Assembly: GCF_014692875.1 (NCBI RefSeq)
Contig: NZ_CP061171.1
Location: 2,604,001-2,668,000, forward strand
DNA from: Pedobacter riviphilus
Lineage (GTDB): Bacteria; Bacteroidota; Bacteroidia; Sphingobacteriales; Sphingobacteriaceae
Direction: 5' to 3'
Length of the DNA: 64,000 nt
Part shown: positions 47,770 to 57,681 of the stretch, in pieces
Numbering within the stretch: position 1 is the stretch's first letter
Layout: every line of letters begins with the position of its first letter
Translations under genes and position numbers: made by a program
The notes under the pieces: model-generated
What the model was told of the DNA's origin: nothing
The model's database searches: none
The model's input: the letters and a program-made list of their open reading frames with translations, nothing else

Positions 47770-49179
47770 TCATTTCAGTAATGTCCCTCTTAGTAAAATC
47801 CGACCTAAATAGATCACTGTCTGATCATATTTTTCAGGATGTTGAACAATATCCTCCCTCTTGTCCTCAGGCAAGATCATGAGTTTATCGGCTTTCTGGC
47901 CAGACAGGGTTACCTTTACCAAATGGTTCCCTTGAGGCACTTTAATTACATCAAACTGCCCGCGGTAACGGTTATAACAATAGTTGTTGAACCTATTCAA
48001 TACATCAGCAGCAGTTGTGTCTTTTGCCTGGTAATAAATAAAATTCCCTTCCTTTTCTTTGCTTAATTTCACAGGCTTTCCATCTATAATCCACTCCAGT
48101 TGCCCAACCTCAGGTCCGCCAATATCAAATACACCCAGCATATCACCCTTAAAACGGAAACTAAATGTGGCCCCGGGCTTATTAGCAGAAAGTACATTAG
48201 AAAACCAGGGACTGAATTTTTTAAGGTTTGGATCAGTATCAGTTGGCAACACCCTCCAGCCTTGATCAGGAACTGGCAAAATTGATGGATCTACCATTGT
48301 TGCCTCCTCCCATGCGGCACTAATTAATGGCTTTGGCAGCTCCTTCTTTTTTAAGGGCTTTGCTGTCTCAATTTTTTTGAAAGCACGGGCTATGGCCGCA
48401 GCGTAGAAATTTCCCCCTACCGTAGTCGGGTGGATTCCATCCTCAGAAAACAAAATTCTCATCTGCTCAGCTGGGTTTCCTTTCCAGATTAGCTTTCCTG
48501 CTGCTTCCAGGCTTGCTGGCTCCATTCCTAAATTCACAGAAGGTAGGTCGTAGTGTGCTGCAACCTGCTCCAATCCTTTAATATTTGGTGGCAACTCATT
48601 TTTTTGATAAAAGGCAGTTTGTCCAGTTAAAATGGTATACAGCAAACAAATAGCTGTATTGGGGTTCTTTTTGATTGTTTGACGGATCATCCCTTCCATC
48701 CCGGCGGCATAAGCGCCGTTAACGGCAAATTCTATAAAAATAAGATCGGGCTGGTGGCTAAGTACCTGTTCATTGATCCTAAATGCACCCAGCTCCGTTC
48801 CCGTGCCAGATACACCTGCATTGATCCATTGAAAGCTGACCTGAGGATAGGTTTGCTCCAGGTACTTGGCCGTTTGAAGGCGATAACCAAAATTTGCTTG
48901 TGTAATGCTCCCTCCAATAAAAGCAACTACCACCTTTTTACCCGCATTTACTTTTTCAAAGAAGCCCGGAAGACCTGCCCTAACATTGCATTCCAGCTCA
49001 TTGTTAAAGTCACCCGCTTCAATTACAGGGATATTAGGGACAGAAACATCAAAATAAAGAGGAGAAGCCCCTGCCTGTGAAGCTGCAATCTTATCACTAT
49101 CTGGCCTGGTTTGAGAAAATGCAGTAGCAGATATCAATAAATAAGCAAGCAATGCAGTTTTCACACCTTTTTTATTCAT
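47770..49179 (-). CDS. Exported SGNH/GDSL esterase (PUL2)
   Basis: The start at 49179 is preferred because the signal peptide begins there (MNKKGVKTALLAYLLISATA) and it overlaps the stop of the preceding enzyme gene by 8 bases, a sign of coupled translation; 469 residues result. SGNH blocks are clear: GGSITQ with nucleophile S91, INAGVSGTG, FAVNGA and DGIHPTTVGG with the Asp and His. A C-terminal beta domain (about 300-469) may be a carbohydrate-binding or jelly-roll part. The likely task is removal of acetyl groups from the polysaccharide in the periplasm. Confidence 0.88.
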   Translation of the reverse strand: MNKKGVKTALLAYLLISATAFSQTRPDSDKIAASQAGASPLYFDVSVPNIPVIEAGDFNNELECNVRAGLPGFFEKVNAGKKVVVAFIGGSITQANFGYRLQTAKYLEQTYPQVSFQWINAGVSGTGTELGAFRINEQVLSHQPDLIFIEFAVNGAYAAGMEGMIRQTIKKNPNTAICLLYTILTGQTAFYQKNELPPNIKGLEQVAAHYDLPSVNLGMEPASLEAAGKLIWKGNPAEQMRILFSEDGIHPTTVGGNFYAAAIARAFKKIETAKPLKKKELPKPLISAAWEEATMVDPSILPVPDQGWRVLPTDTDPNLKKFSPWFSNVLSANKPGATFSFRFKGDMLGVFDIGGPEVGQLEWIIDGKPVKLSKEKEGNFIYYQAKDTTAADVLNRFNNYCYNRYRGQFDVIKVPQGNHLVKVTLSGQKADKLMILPEDKREDIVQHPEKYDQTVIYLGRILLRGTLLK

Positions 49180-52100
49180 TACCATTGAGTACAATCTTTT
49201 TTGATTTTGTTTTCCCATCATTACTTTTAAAAATGAGCTCCAGTTTTGCGTCCTCGCCCATCCCCAGTTTATTAAAACTCCATTCGTAAGGGTACTGCTT
49301 TATTTCCTTCATTTGATTGTTACAATTAACGGTTACGGAATATCCATTTAACGGAGCGGTTTCTGCAAATCCATAACAGGTATCCCAACCAAAGGGAGAA
49401 CGGATACGGAACAAGAATACACGCCCCAGGGAGCCCCCAAATCAATCACCTTCATTCCATCTTTTACCGGCTGATATTTCTTTGCTACCCGGTTCGCCTT
49501 TAATGGAATAGCAATTGCTTTGAATCCTTTTGCAGGGACAACAACATCAATCTTGGCCGCTTTAAAATCCTTGGAAACTGACTGATCGCTTTGCGCATAA
49601 ACCAGGGCTTTCCCATCCTTTAGCGCAGCCGTAGCATCAGTCCATTGTACAGCTACTTTTTCCTCAGACTCAGCTTCTGAGGAAAGCAGGATCCAGAAAT
49701 TCTTATCTGAAACTGCAGTAACATAATTGATGCCTGCATTCTGAATATTTACCAAGCCTTTATGCATCCATAGTGTGGCCTGCTGATCTCCAAAGACCGT
49801 TCCTTTTCCGCCTCCATATACCCGATTGTTAAACCAGACAAATCCCTCCTGTTTGCTATAAGGAAACGCTACATTTCCATTTGAACGCTGTATGCTTTCT
49901 GAGATCAGGTAATCGAGGCTAAAAGCGATATGTGGTGGGATATGATGATAATAAATGGAACTCACATCCGGCCCTTTATAAGGAAAATCAACCGACATGG
50001 GTATATCTGTAAAACCCGTAGCGTAATATCCAGGATAGTTTGCATAACGACCGATTACGGCATTGCGGGCATAGGTTTCGTAGATAGGGTTGTTTTCATA
50101 TTGGAACAAGCGCAGCAAATGGGGTGCCCAGCTACTCATAAATACCGGACGGACTGTCTGATCTTTTACACGGGTAAAATAGGTACTAGGCTGCTCCAGC
50201 CCCAGGCCTACCGGCGATACCAGCCATTCGGGTACTTTCTTTTCCTGTACATCACCATTTTTCCGTGGAAAACCTAAACGATAAGGCTCGTTGCCTTTCC
50301 ACCAGATGTGTGTAACGCCATCATAATGATTATTCTTGTGAATGGTTTGCAGGCTATCTTCCACTTTCGGATAGCTGCGTATTCCCGCAATGGTAAAATG
50401 TGCACCATATTCTGCGGCTTTCAGATACTTTTTATCTTTTGTTGTTTCATAGAGATCCAGCAAATCCCACCAGGGTGCATAAAAACTGGCATTGTAAAAA
50501 GGTACATGACTCAATACTTTATTGGTATTGTTATATATTTTTTGCTGAATAAAAAGATCTGCATCTTTTTTTGCCTGCTGCAGCCATTTTGCCTGGCCTG
50601 TGAGCTGGTATGCCCAAAGCGCCTGGTTCCATGAATGGAAATCTGTTGAGTAGCCTTTTGCCATCCTAAGGCTATCTCCTGGTAGTGCTATATTTTTCAG
50701 CCAGGGATTCAATCCGCCCAATAAGCGATCCAATCCTACATAATAAGACGTGGTGAACTGAGAAGTAAGCGGGTTGAACTCCAGTGTTTTTCGTGTAGCA
50801 TTATACGCTGTAGGAACAATATCTGTTGCCCATCGGTACCCGCTTCTGGAAAGCGTAAATTCTATTGTTGGCAAAGACCGGCTGATGTAAAACTCTTCAT
50901 CATTCTGCAATACAGAAAGTGCAATATTGGCCAATGGTGTGGCATTTACAACTGTAGGTGCTGTTTTAGGATCGCCTTCAATATCAAAAAAACCCTTTAG
51001 CTTAGTCGACCATCCCGCAGCATTGTCATTTTTCACCAGCTCAATCATGTTGAATACCGCATCGGTAAGCGAAGCTTGTTCTTGTTTCCGGTAGTCCTTT
51101 ACCTCAAACACTTCCTTCGATACATAATCCATGGCCGAATCCCAGTTGCCCGACTTTACACCAATAATAAATCGCCTGTCAATCAACTCCCCTGCACGGT
51201 ATTTAGAATCATTCATTCCCAGAACGGGAGAAAACATAACCGGCTGTATCTGGTTATTGTGGTTCTTTAGTGTAAAACCTGCAGGCGCATAGTCTACAGA
51301 ACCCCAGTCCTTTTTAAATAATTCAGGACTTGTTGCCACATAACTAGAAACAATACCTTGCCCTGTTTTTGAAGAAACAATAGCCAAGGGTTGCTGCATC
51401 ATTGAAGTAATCATCATTTGCGGGCCGTCAGAAAGCCGTTTATACTGAAACATGGGTGCCATCGATACGCTTTCCAGCTCCTGATCGGAAACAGGCTGGA
51501 AGGCTTCGATCCCCATGCTATAATACCCTGGCTGGGCAATCTTGCAGATCAACCGCAGATCAATATGTTGCTGACCTGGGTGTAATGTCCATAAACCGGT
51601 TATTGTAGAACCATTCCTGGTTACATATTGAACTTTTATGGTTTGTTTGTCTACCGCTTCTGCAGTTATGGGAATGGCCTCGCTGAGGTTCCCTGCCTCA
51701 AAAGGATTGAGATCAGCTCCAGGCTGGTAAACTGCATATCTATGACTCTTAAAAACAAAATATGCATTTGGTTTTTGGCTGTCCCAGGTTGGATAATATT
51801 TATTAAACTGGATGGCGGTAGCATTAGTACTGATTAAGAAAACCCGGTGGTCTTCCATGTTTGCAGTGCTTACCTGTTGCCAAGCCCCATCTTTTTTTAT
51901 TTCTGTTTTACAAGCGATAGCCTTATGGTCAGCTCCCGTCCTTACAAACTGCACACGTACAGCCTCGTTTTCAATTCCTGCAATTACCTTATCCGTCTTG
52001 CTCAGTTGAAGTGCGGGGCTCGTGTTTTTCTTTTCCGCTGTAAGTGTTTCCTGCATAACAGGAAGCTTTTTCCAGGATAAAAGGGTTTTCTTATCCATAT

Positions 52101-52581
52101 CATTTGGATTGATTGTGCTATCCTGCGTAAAAAGAATAGCATCGCAGCGGCCAAAATTAAAATTATGGAGGCGCAACAGCACATCTGCCTCCATTAGGTC
52201 AGCACTTCCGAGACGCTCCCAGGCATATCCTGGTTTTCCATGTCCTCCTGCTTTTTTTAACCTGGCATTTCCAACCGAAAGCTGGAATAACCGGGTACGG
52301 GGACGTATATCAAAATCGGGGGTCCTTATCCAAATGGCATAACGACCTGCTTTTCCGATATTCATCACGGTTAATGCATCAGATGTACTATCCTGTTCTC
52401 CTTCTAAAAACCTTAAAATGCTGCCACTGATGCCATCTTTATTGACTTCATTAAACCATTTGCCTTTAAACTGAAAATCAGTCCCCAGCAGTAGGCTTTT
52501 TTCTTGCTGGGCAATCACAGTTCCCGTTGTTAAAAACAAGAATGCTGTTAATAATAAACATAGCCTGGTTTTCTGGTACAT
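49172..52581 (-). CDS. Large exported (alpha/alpha)-toroid-like enzyme, PUL2, one-base frameshift
   Basis: 1077 residues are read from 52581, and an 80-residue frame with nominal TTG at 49414 follows; adding one A at 49416-49417 unites them into 1136 residues. Signal peptide MYQKTRLCLLLTAFLFLTTG. The first 170 residues look like a beta-sandwich (GKAGRYAIWIRTPDF). A larger beta domain is followed by helical repeats (about 640-930: FHSWNQALWAYQLTGQAKWL, PWWDLLDLYETTKDKKYL) as in six-hairpin glycosidases and polysaccharide lyases, then a C-terminal beta part. I cannot assign a CAZy family. It resembles the next upstream protein in overall plan. Confidence 0.75.
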
Positions 52582-52589
52582 ATCTTAAT

Positions 52590-55178
52590 TTATTTGTAGG
52601 TAAATGCATAAACCTGGAGACCATAAGGTGCTATTTTTATAGGATCTCCTGTAGAAAAAGGAATTTTTGAACCTGATGCAGAAAAACATCTGGCAGTTTT
52701 CAAATCCAGGCTGTGACCTGGAATAAAACGGGACATGTCTAGCTTGAAGGTACTTTCCTGTATTTCGTCATCGTTATTCAATACAAACAGGTAAAACACT
52801 TTATCCTGCTTATTCAGGGCGCATACATAGTCCATATTGGGATTGTTCAATGAAACCAGTTTCTCCATCAATGTCAGGTCTCCCTGCTTATCAAATATTT
52901 TTCCCTGCCTGAAGCCAAAGGTTTTGTGAGGGCCAACCTTAGGCGTAAGAAAGCCTGAAGGAAAATCAATCCGCCCCTGTGAACGCAAGGAAAGTTCTGC
53001 CATCAGGTAATCGGTGATCCAACCCACCTGCCACCAGGCATGATGAGGAAAAGGCCCGGCTCCTTTGTTCATGGCGCTCCAATAATACGAAGCAACTCCT
53101 GTGGCTGGGTCTACAAAAGCATCTTTACTTAAAGCTGCTGTTCTTGCCATTTTGAGGTATAGCGAATCTTTTGTCAGTTGAAATAGCCTTACAAACATAC
53201 CGGCATGGCTGGCGAGCATGATGGGGCCGCTGTTATTGGCGGAACCTAAAATCCCTCCATGTTCAAAGCTTAGCCCCACCTGGCTTATTTGCCAGTCTTC
53301 CAATTGTATCGACCCAACTTTTTTGCTTTCTTTATTCGGAATCGGATGAGAATAGATGGAGGTTGTATAGAATTGTGCAGTTTTAATAGCAGCCTGTTTA
53401 AATCGTACGTCCTTTGTAATTTCAAACAGATCGAGCAAAGCCTGGGCACTTTGTCCGGTTGCAAAATCAGGTGCAAACCTGGCATCTCCGCAAACACCTA
53501 AAAAGTATCCTTTATCTACTGCATTTTTGATATACCAGTCTGCAGCTTTTACCGCCGCCTCCAGGTATTTTTTATCCCGGAGCGTCTGGTATGCAACCAA
53601 CAGTCCGTAAAAAGTAGGTCTGTAATCTTTCAGATCTTCAAACATAGGTTTTTGCGTGTCGTTATGATAAGCCACTTCCCAATAACCTTCTGGCTTCATT
53701 TTAGTCAAAAGCCAGTCGGCCGCCATACGCATACCCGATTTAAGCTGCTGATTATCTGGCTCAAACAAAGACACGTTGCCCATATCAAGCAAAATATAAT
53801 AAGTGGTTGCGATTGGCTCGGTATAAGGCCCCCACTCTTCGGTAAACCGTTTTGAATGGTAGAGGTAATATTGACCAGCTGCAGCTCCGTGAAAGAACCC
53901 ATCAGCGGTATTTTGCTGCGCCAATTTAAAGTTCAATGCATCTTTAAGACGTTTCTGAACCAGAATCGGGTCTTGAGTGATATTCGCCAACATCCACATG
54001 GCCCCATAATCAGCATTTTTTACAGCATCTTTTTCCGAGCCATACACCCCACCCAAATATTCCTGGGCACCAATAGTCCGGCCGTGATAATCGAAAGTCC
54101 GCCACCGTGAAGTACTGTCCTTTTTCACATAATCTAAAAGCTGTTCCATGCGACCAGATAAGGAAAGCTTGGTTTGCTTTAAATGCAGTAGCTCATCAAA
54201 GCGATAAACATCGTTTACGACATGCTGATATGCCTGATACCAGCTTGAAGTATTAATGGTGTACCTGAAATCAAAAGAGATGCTTTCCCCCTTTTTTAAA
54301 TACGACTTGTTCTGCCCCAGTACCGGATGATATAAGGTTGGGCTCAGTTGTTCCTGCCTGTTGATCAGTGACAGGCCAAGCAGCCAGTTCGACTGGGTAG
54401 ATTTATCATATTCCCATGGATGTCTGGCTGTTCCTGGCTCGGCCGTTACGGCAAGTGTAATTCCATCTCTATTCGTGAGCATAGCCGTAAGTGCAGCCGC
54501 TGTTCTTTCTCTTACCACAACCGGTCTATCTGGAATTCCGTGTCCATAAGCATAGGCATCTGTAAAGTTATTGTTGATGGTGCTGCCTTGAAACACACCG
54601 GGGATACAGCCCCATTCAAAACTTTTTTTGTCGTTTGTACTCAATGCCGGACTCGCTATGGAATAATATCCATCCTTATTTGCTGTTAAATGAATGGAAA
54701 CACATAGATCATTTTTGTAAACAGGATCTAGCTTCCAGATTGCCTCCACAATAGAGACATCTGTTTTTTGCTGAAAAACAAGTGTATGGCCAACCTGCTT
54801 ATACTGTTGCGGATAAAATAAAATGGCACGCCCTTCCTTATTTAAGGAAACCGCAGAGGTATTCGCCTTCCAGGTAGGAATGATATAGCGGTATTCAGGT
54901 TCAGGAAATTGAATTTCTTTCCCGTTTTTGTCCTTAGCCTCCGAATCCATCCTGGGTTGATCTGCACTGTAAAGCAGGGTATATTGACCCAATGTACCAG
55001 ACAAGGAATGCCATCCGTTTTGTCCTTTTACAGATAGTTGTTTTATTTTATATCCCATACCAGTGTCTTCCCAGTTCAGGCGAAGTGCATCATTTGTTAA
55101 TCTGGCTTGGGGCGCTAACTGGGCATAACTGCTGTTTGCAAAAGCAAGCAGCAGTAAGATTACAGGGTTTAATCTCAT
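52590..55178 (-). CDS. Large exported (alpha/alpha)-toroid-like enzyme, PUL2
   Basis: 862 residues, signal peptide MRLNPVILLLLAFANSSYA. A beta-rich N-terminal half (about 20-330, with YRYIIPTWKANTSAVSLN and PVLGQNKSYLKKGESISF) is followed by hairpin helices (about 345-720) with AMWMLANITQDPILVQKRL, AAVKAADWYIKNAVDKGYF and HHAWWQVGWITDYLMAELSL. The closing residues form a beta domain. This is the plan of six-hairpin glycosidases or unsaturated glucuronyl hydrolases, but I do not see a family-defining catalytic motif. It overlaps the DUF5017 gene by 4 bases (ATGA) and precedes its relative by 8, so the pair is co-translated. Confidence 0.75.
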   Translation of the reverse strand: MRLNPVILLLLAFANSSYAQLAPQARLTNDALRLNWEDTGMGYKIKQLSVKGQNGWHSLSGTLGQYTLLYSADQPRMDSEAKDKNGKEIQFPEPEYRYIIPTWKANTSAVSLNKEGRAILFYPQQYKQVGHTLVFQQKTDVSIVEAIWKLDPVYKNDLCVSIHLTANKDGYYSIASPALSTNDKKSFEWGCIPGVFQGSTINNNFTDAYAYGHGIPDRPVVVRERTAAALTAMLTNRDGITLAVTAEPGTARHPWEYDKSTQSNWLLGLSLINRQEQLSPTLYHPVLGQNKSYLKKGESISFDFRYTINTSSWYQAYQHVVNDVYRFDELLHLKQTKLSLSGRMEQLLDYVKKDSTSRWRTFDYHGRTIGAQEYLGGVYGSEKDAVKNADYGAMWMLANITQDPILVQKRLKDALNFKLAQQNTADGFFHGAAAGQYYLYHSKRFTEEWGPYTEPIATTYYILLDMGNVSLFEPDNQQLKSGMRMAADWLLTKMKPEGYWEVAYHNDTQKPMFEDLKDYRPTFYGLLVAYQTLRDKKYLEAAVKAADWYIKNAVDKGYFLGVCGDARFAPDFATGQSAQALLDLFEITKDVRFKQAAIKTAQFYTTSIYSHPIPNKESKKVGSIQLEDWQISQVGLSFEHGGILGSANNSGPIMLASHAGMFVRLFQLTKDSLYLKMARTAALSKDAFVDPATGVASYYWSAMNKGAGPFPHHAWWQVGWITDYLMAELSLRSQGRIDFPSGFLTPKVGPHKTFGFRQGKIFDKQGDLTLMEKLVSLNNPNMDYVCALNKQDKVFYLFVLNNDDEIQESTFKLDMSRFIPGHSLDLKTARCFSASGSKIPFSTGDPIKIAPYGLQVYAFTYK

Positions 55179-56074
55179 TGGGTAATAGTTAAATCTATTT
55201 CTTTTACAACTGTAAGTGATCGTTCTAAATTGGCGTTGGTTGCCACAAATGACACTTTATATACACCAGCTTTAGTATAAACCCTGGTATAATCTTTTAG
55301 ATTCTGGGAAATATTCTTAATAGGTTCCCCTACATCAGGTAAAATACTATTGGGGTTGAACTGCTTGCTTACTACCCAGTCATCATCCAAATCCGTGCTA
55401 TTCCTTACCGTAAGCAACTGTGCTGAGGTAATACTCCAATTGGTTGCAGGGCCACTAAAATTAAAAGCAGTCCAGCCCGCAGTAGCCATAGTGGCCAGTA
55501 CAGTTTCTTCTCCCTGCTGGTTGGTGCTCTTAAGATCGAAAGAACGGATTACCCAACGGTTTTGCTGTGCTTCTGGTTTTATAACTGTGGTTTTATAAAC
55601 CAAAGCCAAGGCCATGTTTTTATTACGCTCTGCAAAAGTATTCAGACTGATATTTCCCGAGGGGGTCTGATCCAGACCAGCAGATAAAACAGCTTTATCT
55701 GTAATATCTTCCCAGTTAGCAGCCCTTACATTTGTAGCATCATATATTCCATTGAAATTGGTAGATACATACAGTTTTATCACCGATTGATCGATGGGCA
55801 TTACCCCGAACTGGGCATAAGTTTTAAAATTTAGGGAAACCGTATTTCCTTCCACAACCGTTCTTTTCCGGTACTCATATTTGCGCCCAGCTTCCCCCGA
55901 CCAAAATACAATGTTCTCGGGTTTACCATTAATCATAAACCTAACGGGCTCTCCAACCTTATAACTGTTTTTTTCCAACTCAACAGAAAAATCATCCTGA
56001 GGAGCCAGCTCATAGGTCTTCTGGCAGGAAGCCAGGGAAAATAATATAACAGATGCAATTAATAGCTTATTCAT
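55175..56074 (-). CDS. DUF5017-type surface lipoprotein (PUL2)
   Basis: Start set at 56074, where a lipoprotein signal begins (MNKLLIASVILFSLASC, Cys17); 299 residues. An N-terminal Ig-like or PKD-like domain (FSVELEKNSYKVGEPVRFMI, NIVFWSGEAGRKYEYR) is followed by a beta-sandwich rich in Asn and aromatic residues. The pattern is that of DUF5017, found behind SusD genes and thought to act like SusE/SusF as additional glycan binder at the cell surface. It lies 17 bases after the SusD stop. Confidence 0.8.
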   Translation of the reverse strand: MNKLLIASVILFSLASCQKTYELAPQDDFSVELEKNSYKVGEPVRFMINGKPENIVFWSGEAGRKYEYRKRTVVEGNTVSLNFKTYAQFGVMPIDQSVIKLYVSTNFNGIYDATNVRAANWEDITDKAVLSAGLDQTPSGNISLNTFAERNKNMALALVYKTTVIKPEAQQNRWVIRSFDLKSTNQQGEETVLATMATAGWTAFNFSGPATNWSITSAQLLTVRNSTDLDDDWVVSKQFNPNSILPDVGEPIKNISQNLKDYTRVYTKAGVYKVSFVATNANLERSLTVVKEIDLTITQ

Positions 56075-56091
56075 CTTATATAATTTTGTAG

Positions 56092-57663
56092 TTACCATCC
56101 TGTATTTTGTTTGATATTAGGGTTAACGGCCAGTTCACTGTTAGGGATCGGGAATAAAACAGCACGATCTGTTACGCGCTGTGCCTGTGCAATAGCTGCG
56201 TCTTTTAAAGCAGTTGGCATATTGGCCTGGTATTCTCTTGCCTGTGTTTGCATAACGGATGGATAAATACCCCATCGTACAAGATCGTGCTTCCGGATGC
56301 CCTCGAAAGCAAGCTCACGTAACCGTTCATTCCTGATCAGATCAAGGAAGTCCTGCTGAGACAGGTTAGCGGCCGCATCGGCCGTTACATCGGGAACAAG
56401 CACATCTTTCCCATAACCCCTTCGCCTTACCATATTTATTGCTTTATATGCATTTAAAGAGGGTCCATTATTGGTATAATTATCAGCTTCTGCAAACATC
56501 AGTAATACATCGGCATACCTTAACAGTGGCCAGTTTGTACCGGTATAGTTTTGATTTCTTGGCAAAAGAAGTTCATACTCACGCCTCCATTTCCCATTAC
56601 TACGATCGTATATCTGATCTGCTGGCCAGTTGGTCCGTACAGCCGTTTGTCCACTTGTCACATACCGGTAAGGAGCAACTGTCCAGTCCCTTCTCTGATC
56701 GCCATTCGCATAAGCATTGTAAAGCTTCGCTGTAGCATGAACATAATCATAGCCATACCCAATTTCAATATTTCCACAGGTAATGCCGTTATAACTGCCA
56801 ATCATGCCACCCTCTTGTATTTCGCCCTGGTTTACGCCTTTAAATTCTACTTCCCACAAACTTTCCCTTGTATCGAAAAGCTCCTGAACATGGTTGATAT
56901 AGATTTGCTTGAAATCGGGATTAAGACTGTGCAATCCTGACAGCATTACTTTTTCTGCATAAGTCCTGGCATCGGCATACTTTGCAACATCATTTAGCGG
57001 GGCGCCTGCCATGGTCAGATATACCCTCGCGAGTATACCTTGTACAGTAGTTTTTGTGATACGGGTATTATAGCCATAATCAGAAACAGATTTCACCAGA
57101 CCTTCTGCCTGTTTCATATCAGTAACAATACGTTCGTAAAGGTCCTTTACCGGAGTAGCAGGCAGAGGCGGTTCTTCAGGTGATTTGCTGGATTGAAGCT
57201 TTAAAGGCACACCTCCAAACTCATCCGTTAACAAAAAATAATAGTAAGCCCTTAAAAATAGCGCCTGCCCTTTTATTTCGTTGCGTTTTTCCGCAGTCAC
57301 CTTAACGGCCTTATCTATGTTTTCGAGTAACATGTTCGCTCGCTCAATACCCGTGTAAAGCGTTTCCCAATGTCTGTTTAATTCCAGGGTCGAAGCATCT
57401 ACAATATTGGCATTCATTCCCGATGTCTGGTTTTTCATAAAAAATTCGTCACTAAAAACCATATAGCAAGACATCCCTTGTGAATAAACCCTATTATCGC
57501 CCAAACGGTCGTATACTCCGGCCAATGCAGATTGCAGTTCACTTTCTGTATTGTAATAATTTACTGGCGATACAAAATCCTGTGGGGTTGTGTCCAGGAT
57601 CTTCGAACATGAGCTCACAACCAGTGCCAGCATCATCGCGATATATAATAAAGTCGTTTTCAT
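56092..57663 (-). CDS. SusD/RagB-family lipoprotein (PUL2)
   Basis: Start placed at 57663, giving MKTTLLYIAMMLALVVSSC (Cys19) and 523 residues. SusD marks: ILDTTPQDFVSPVNYYNTES, the TPR helix ALFLRAYYYFLLTDEFGGVP, YADVLLMFAEADNYTNNG, IRNERLRELAFEGIRKHDL and the closing FPIPNSELAVNPNIKQNTGW. It caps the SusC transporter encoded 18 bases upstream and binds the polymer or oligomer at the surface. Intact. Confidence 0.95.
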   Translation of the reverse strand: MKTTLLYIAMMLALVVSSCSKILDTTPQDFVSPVNYYNTESELQSALAGVYDRLGDNRVYSQGMSCYMVFSDEFFMKNQTSGMNANIVDASTLELNRHWETLYTGIERANMLLENIDKAVKVTAEKRNEIKGQALFLRAYYYFLLTDEFGGVPLKLQSSKSPEEPPLPATPVKDLYERIVTDMKQAEGLVKSVSDYGYNTRITKTTVQGILARVYLTMAGAPLNDVAKYADARTYAEKVMLSGLHSLNPDFKQIYINHVQELFDTRESLWEVEFKGVNQGEIQEGGMIGSYNGITCGNIEIGYGYDYVHATAKLYNAYANGDQRRDWTVAPYRYVTSGQTAVRTNWPADQIYDRSNGKWRREYELLLPRNQNYTGTNWPLLRYADVLLMFAEADNYTNNGPSLNAYKAINMVRRRGYGKDVLVPDVTADAAANLSQQDFLDLIRNERLRELAFEGIRKHDLVRWGIYPSVMQTQAREYQANMPTALKDAAIAQAQRVTDRAVLFPIPNSELAVNPNIKQNTGW

Positions 57664-57681
57664 TTGTAAAAACATTTATCG

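Noticed and set aside
48679..49080. 133-codon plus-strand frame
   Set aside because: Antisense to the SGNH esterase; no family resemblance.
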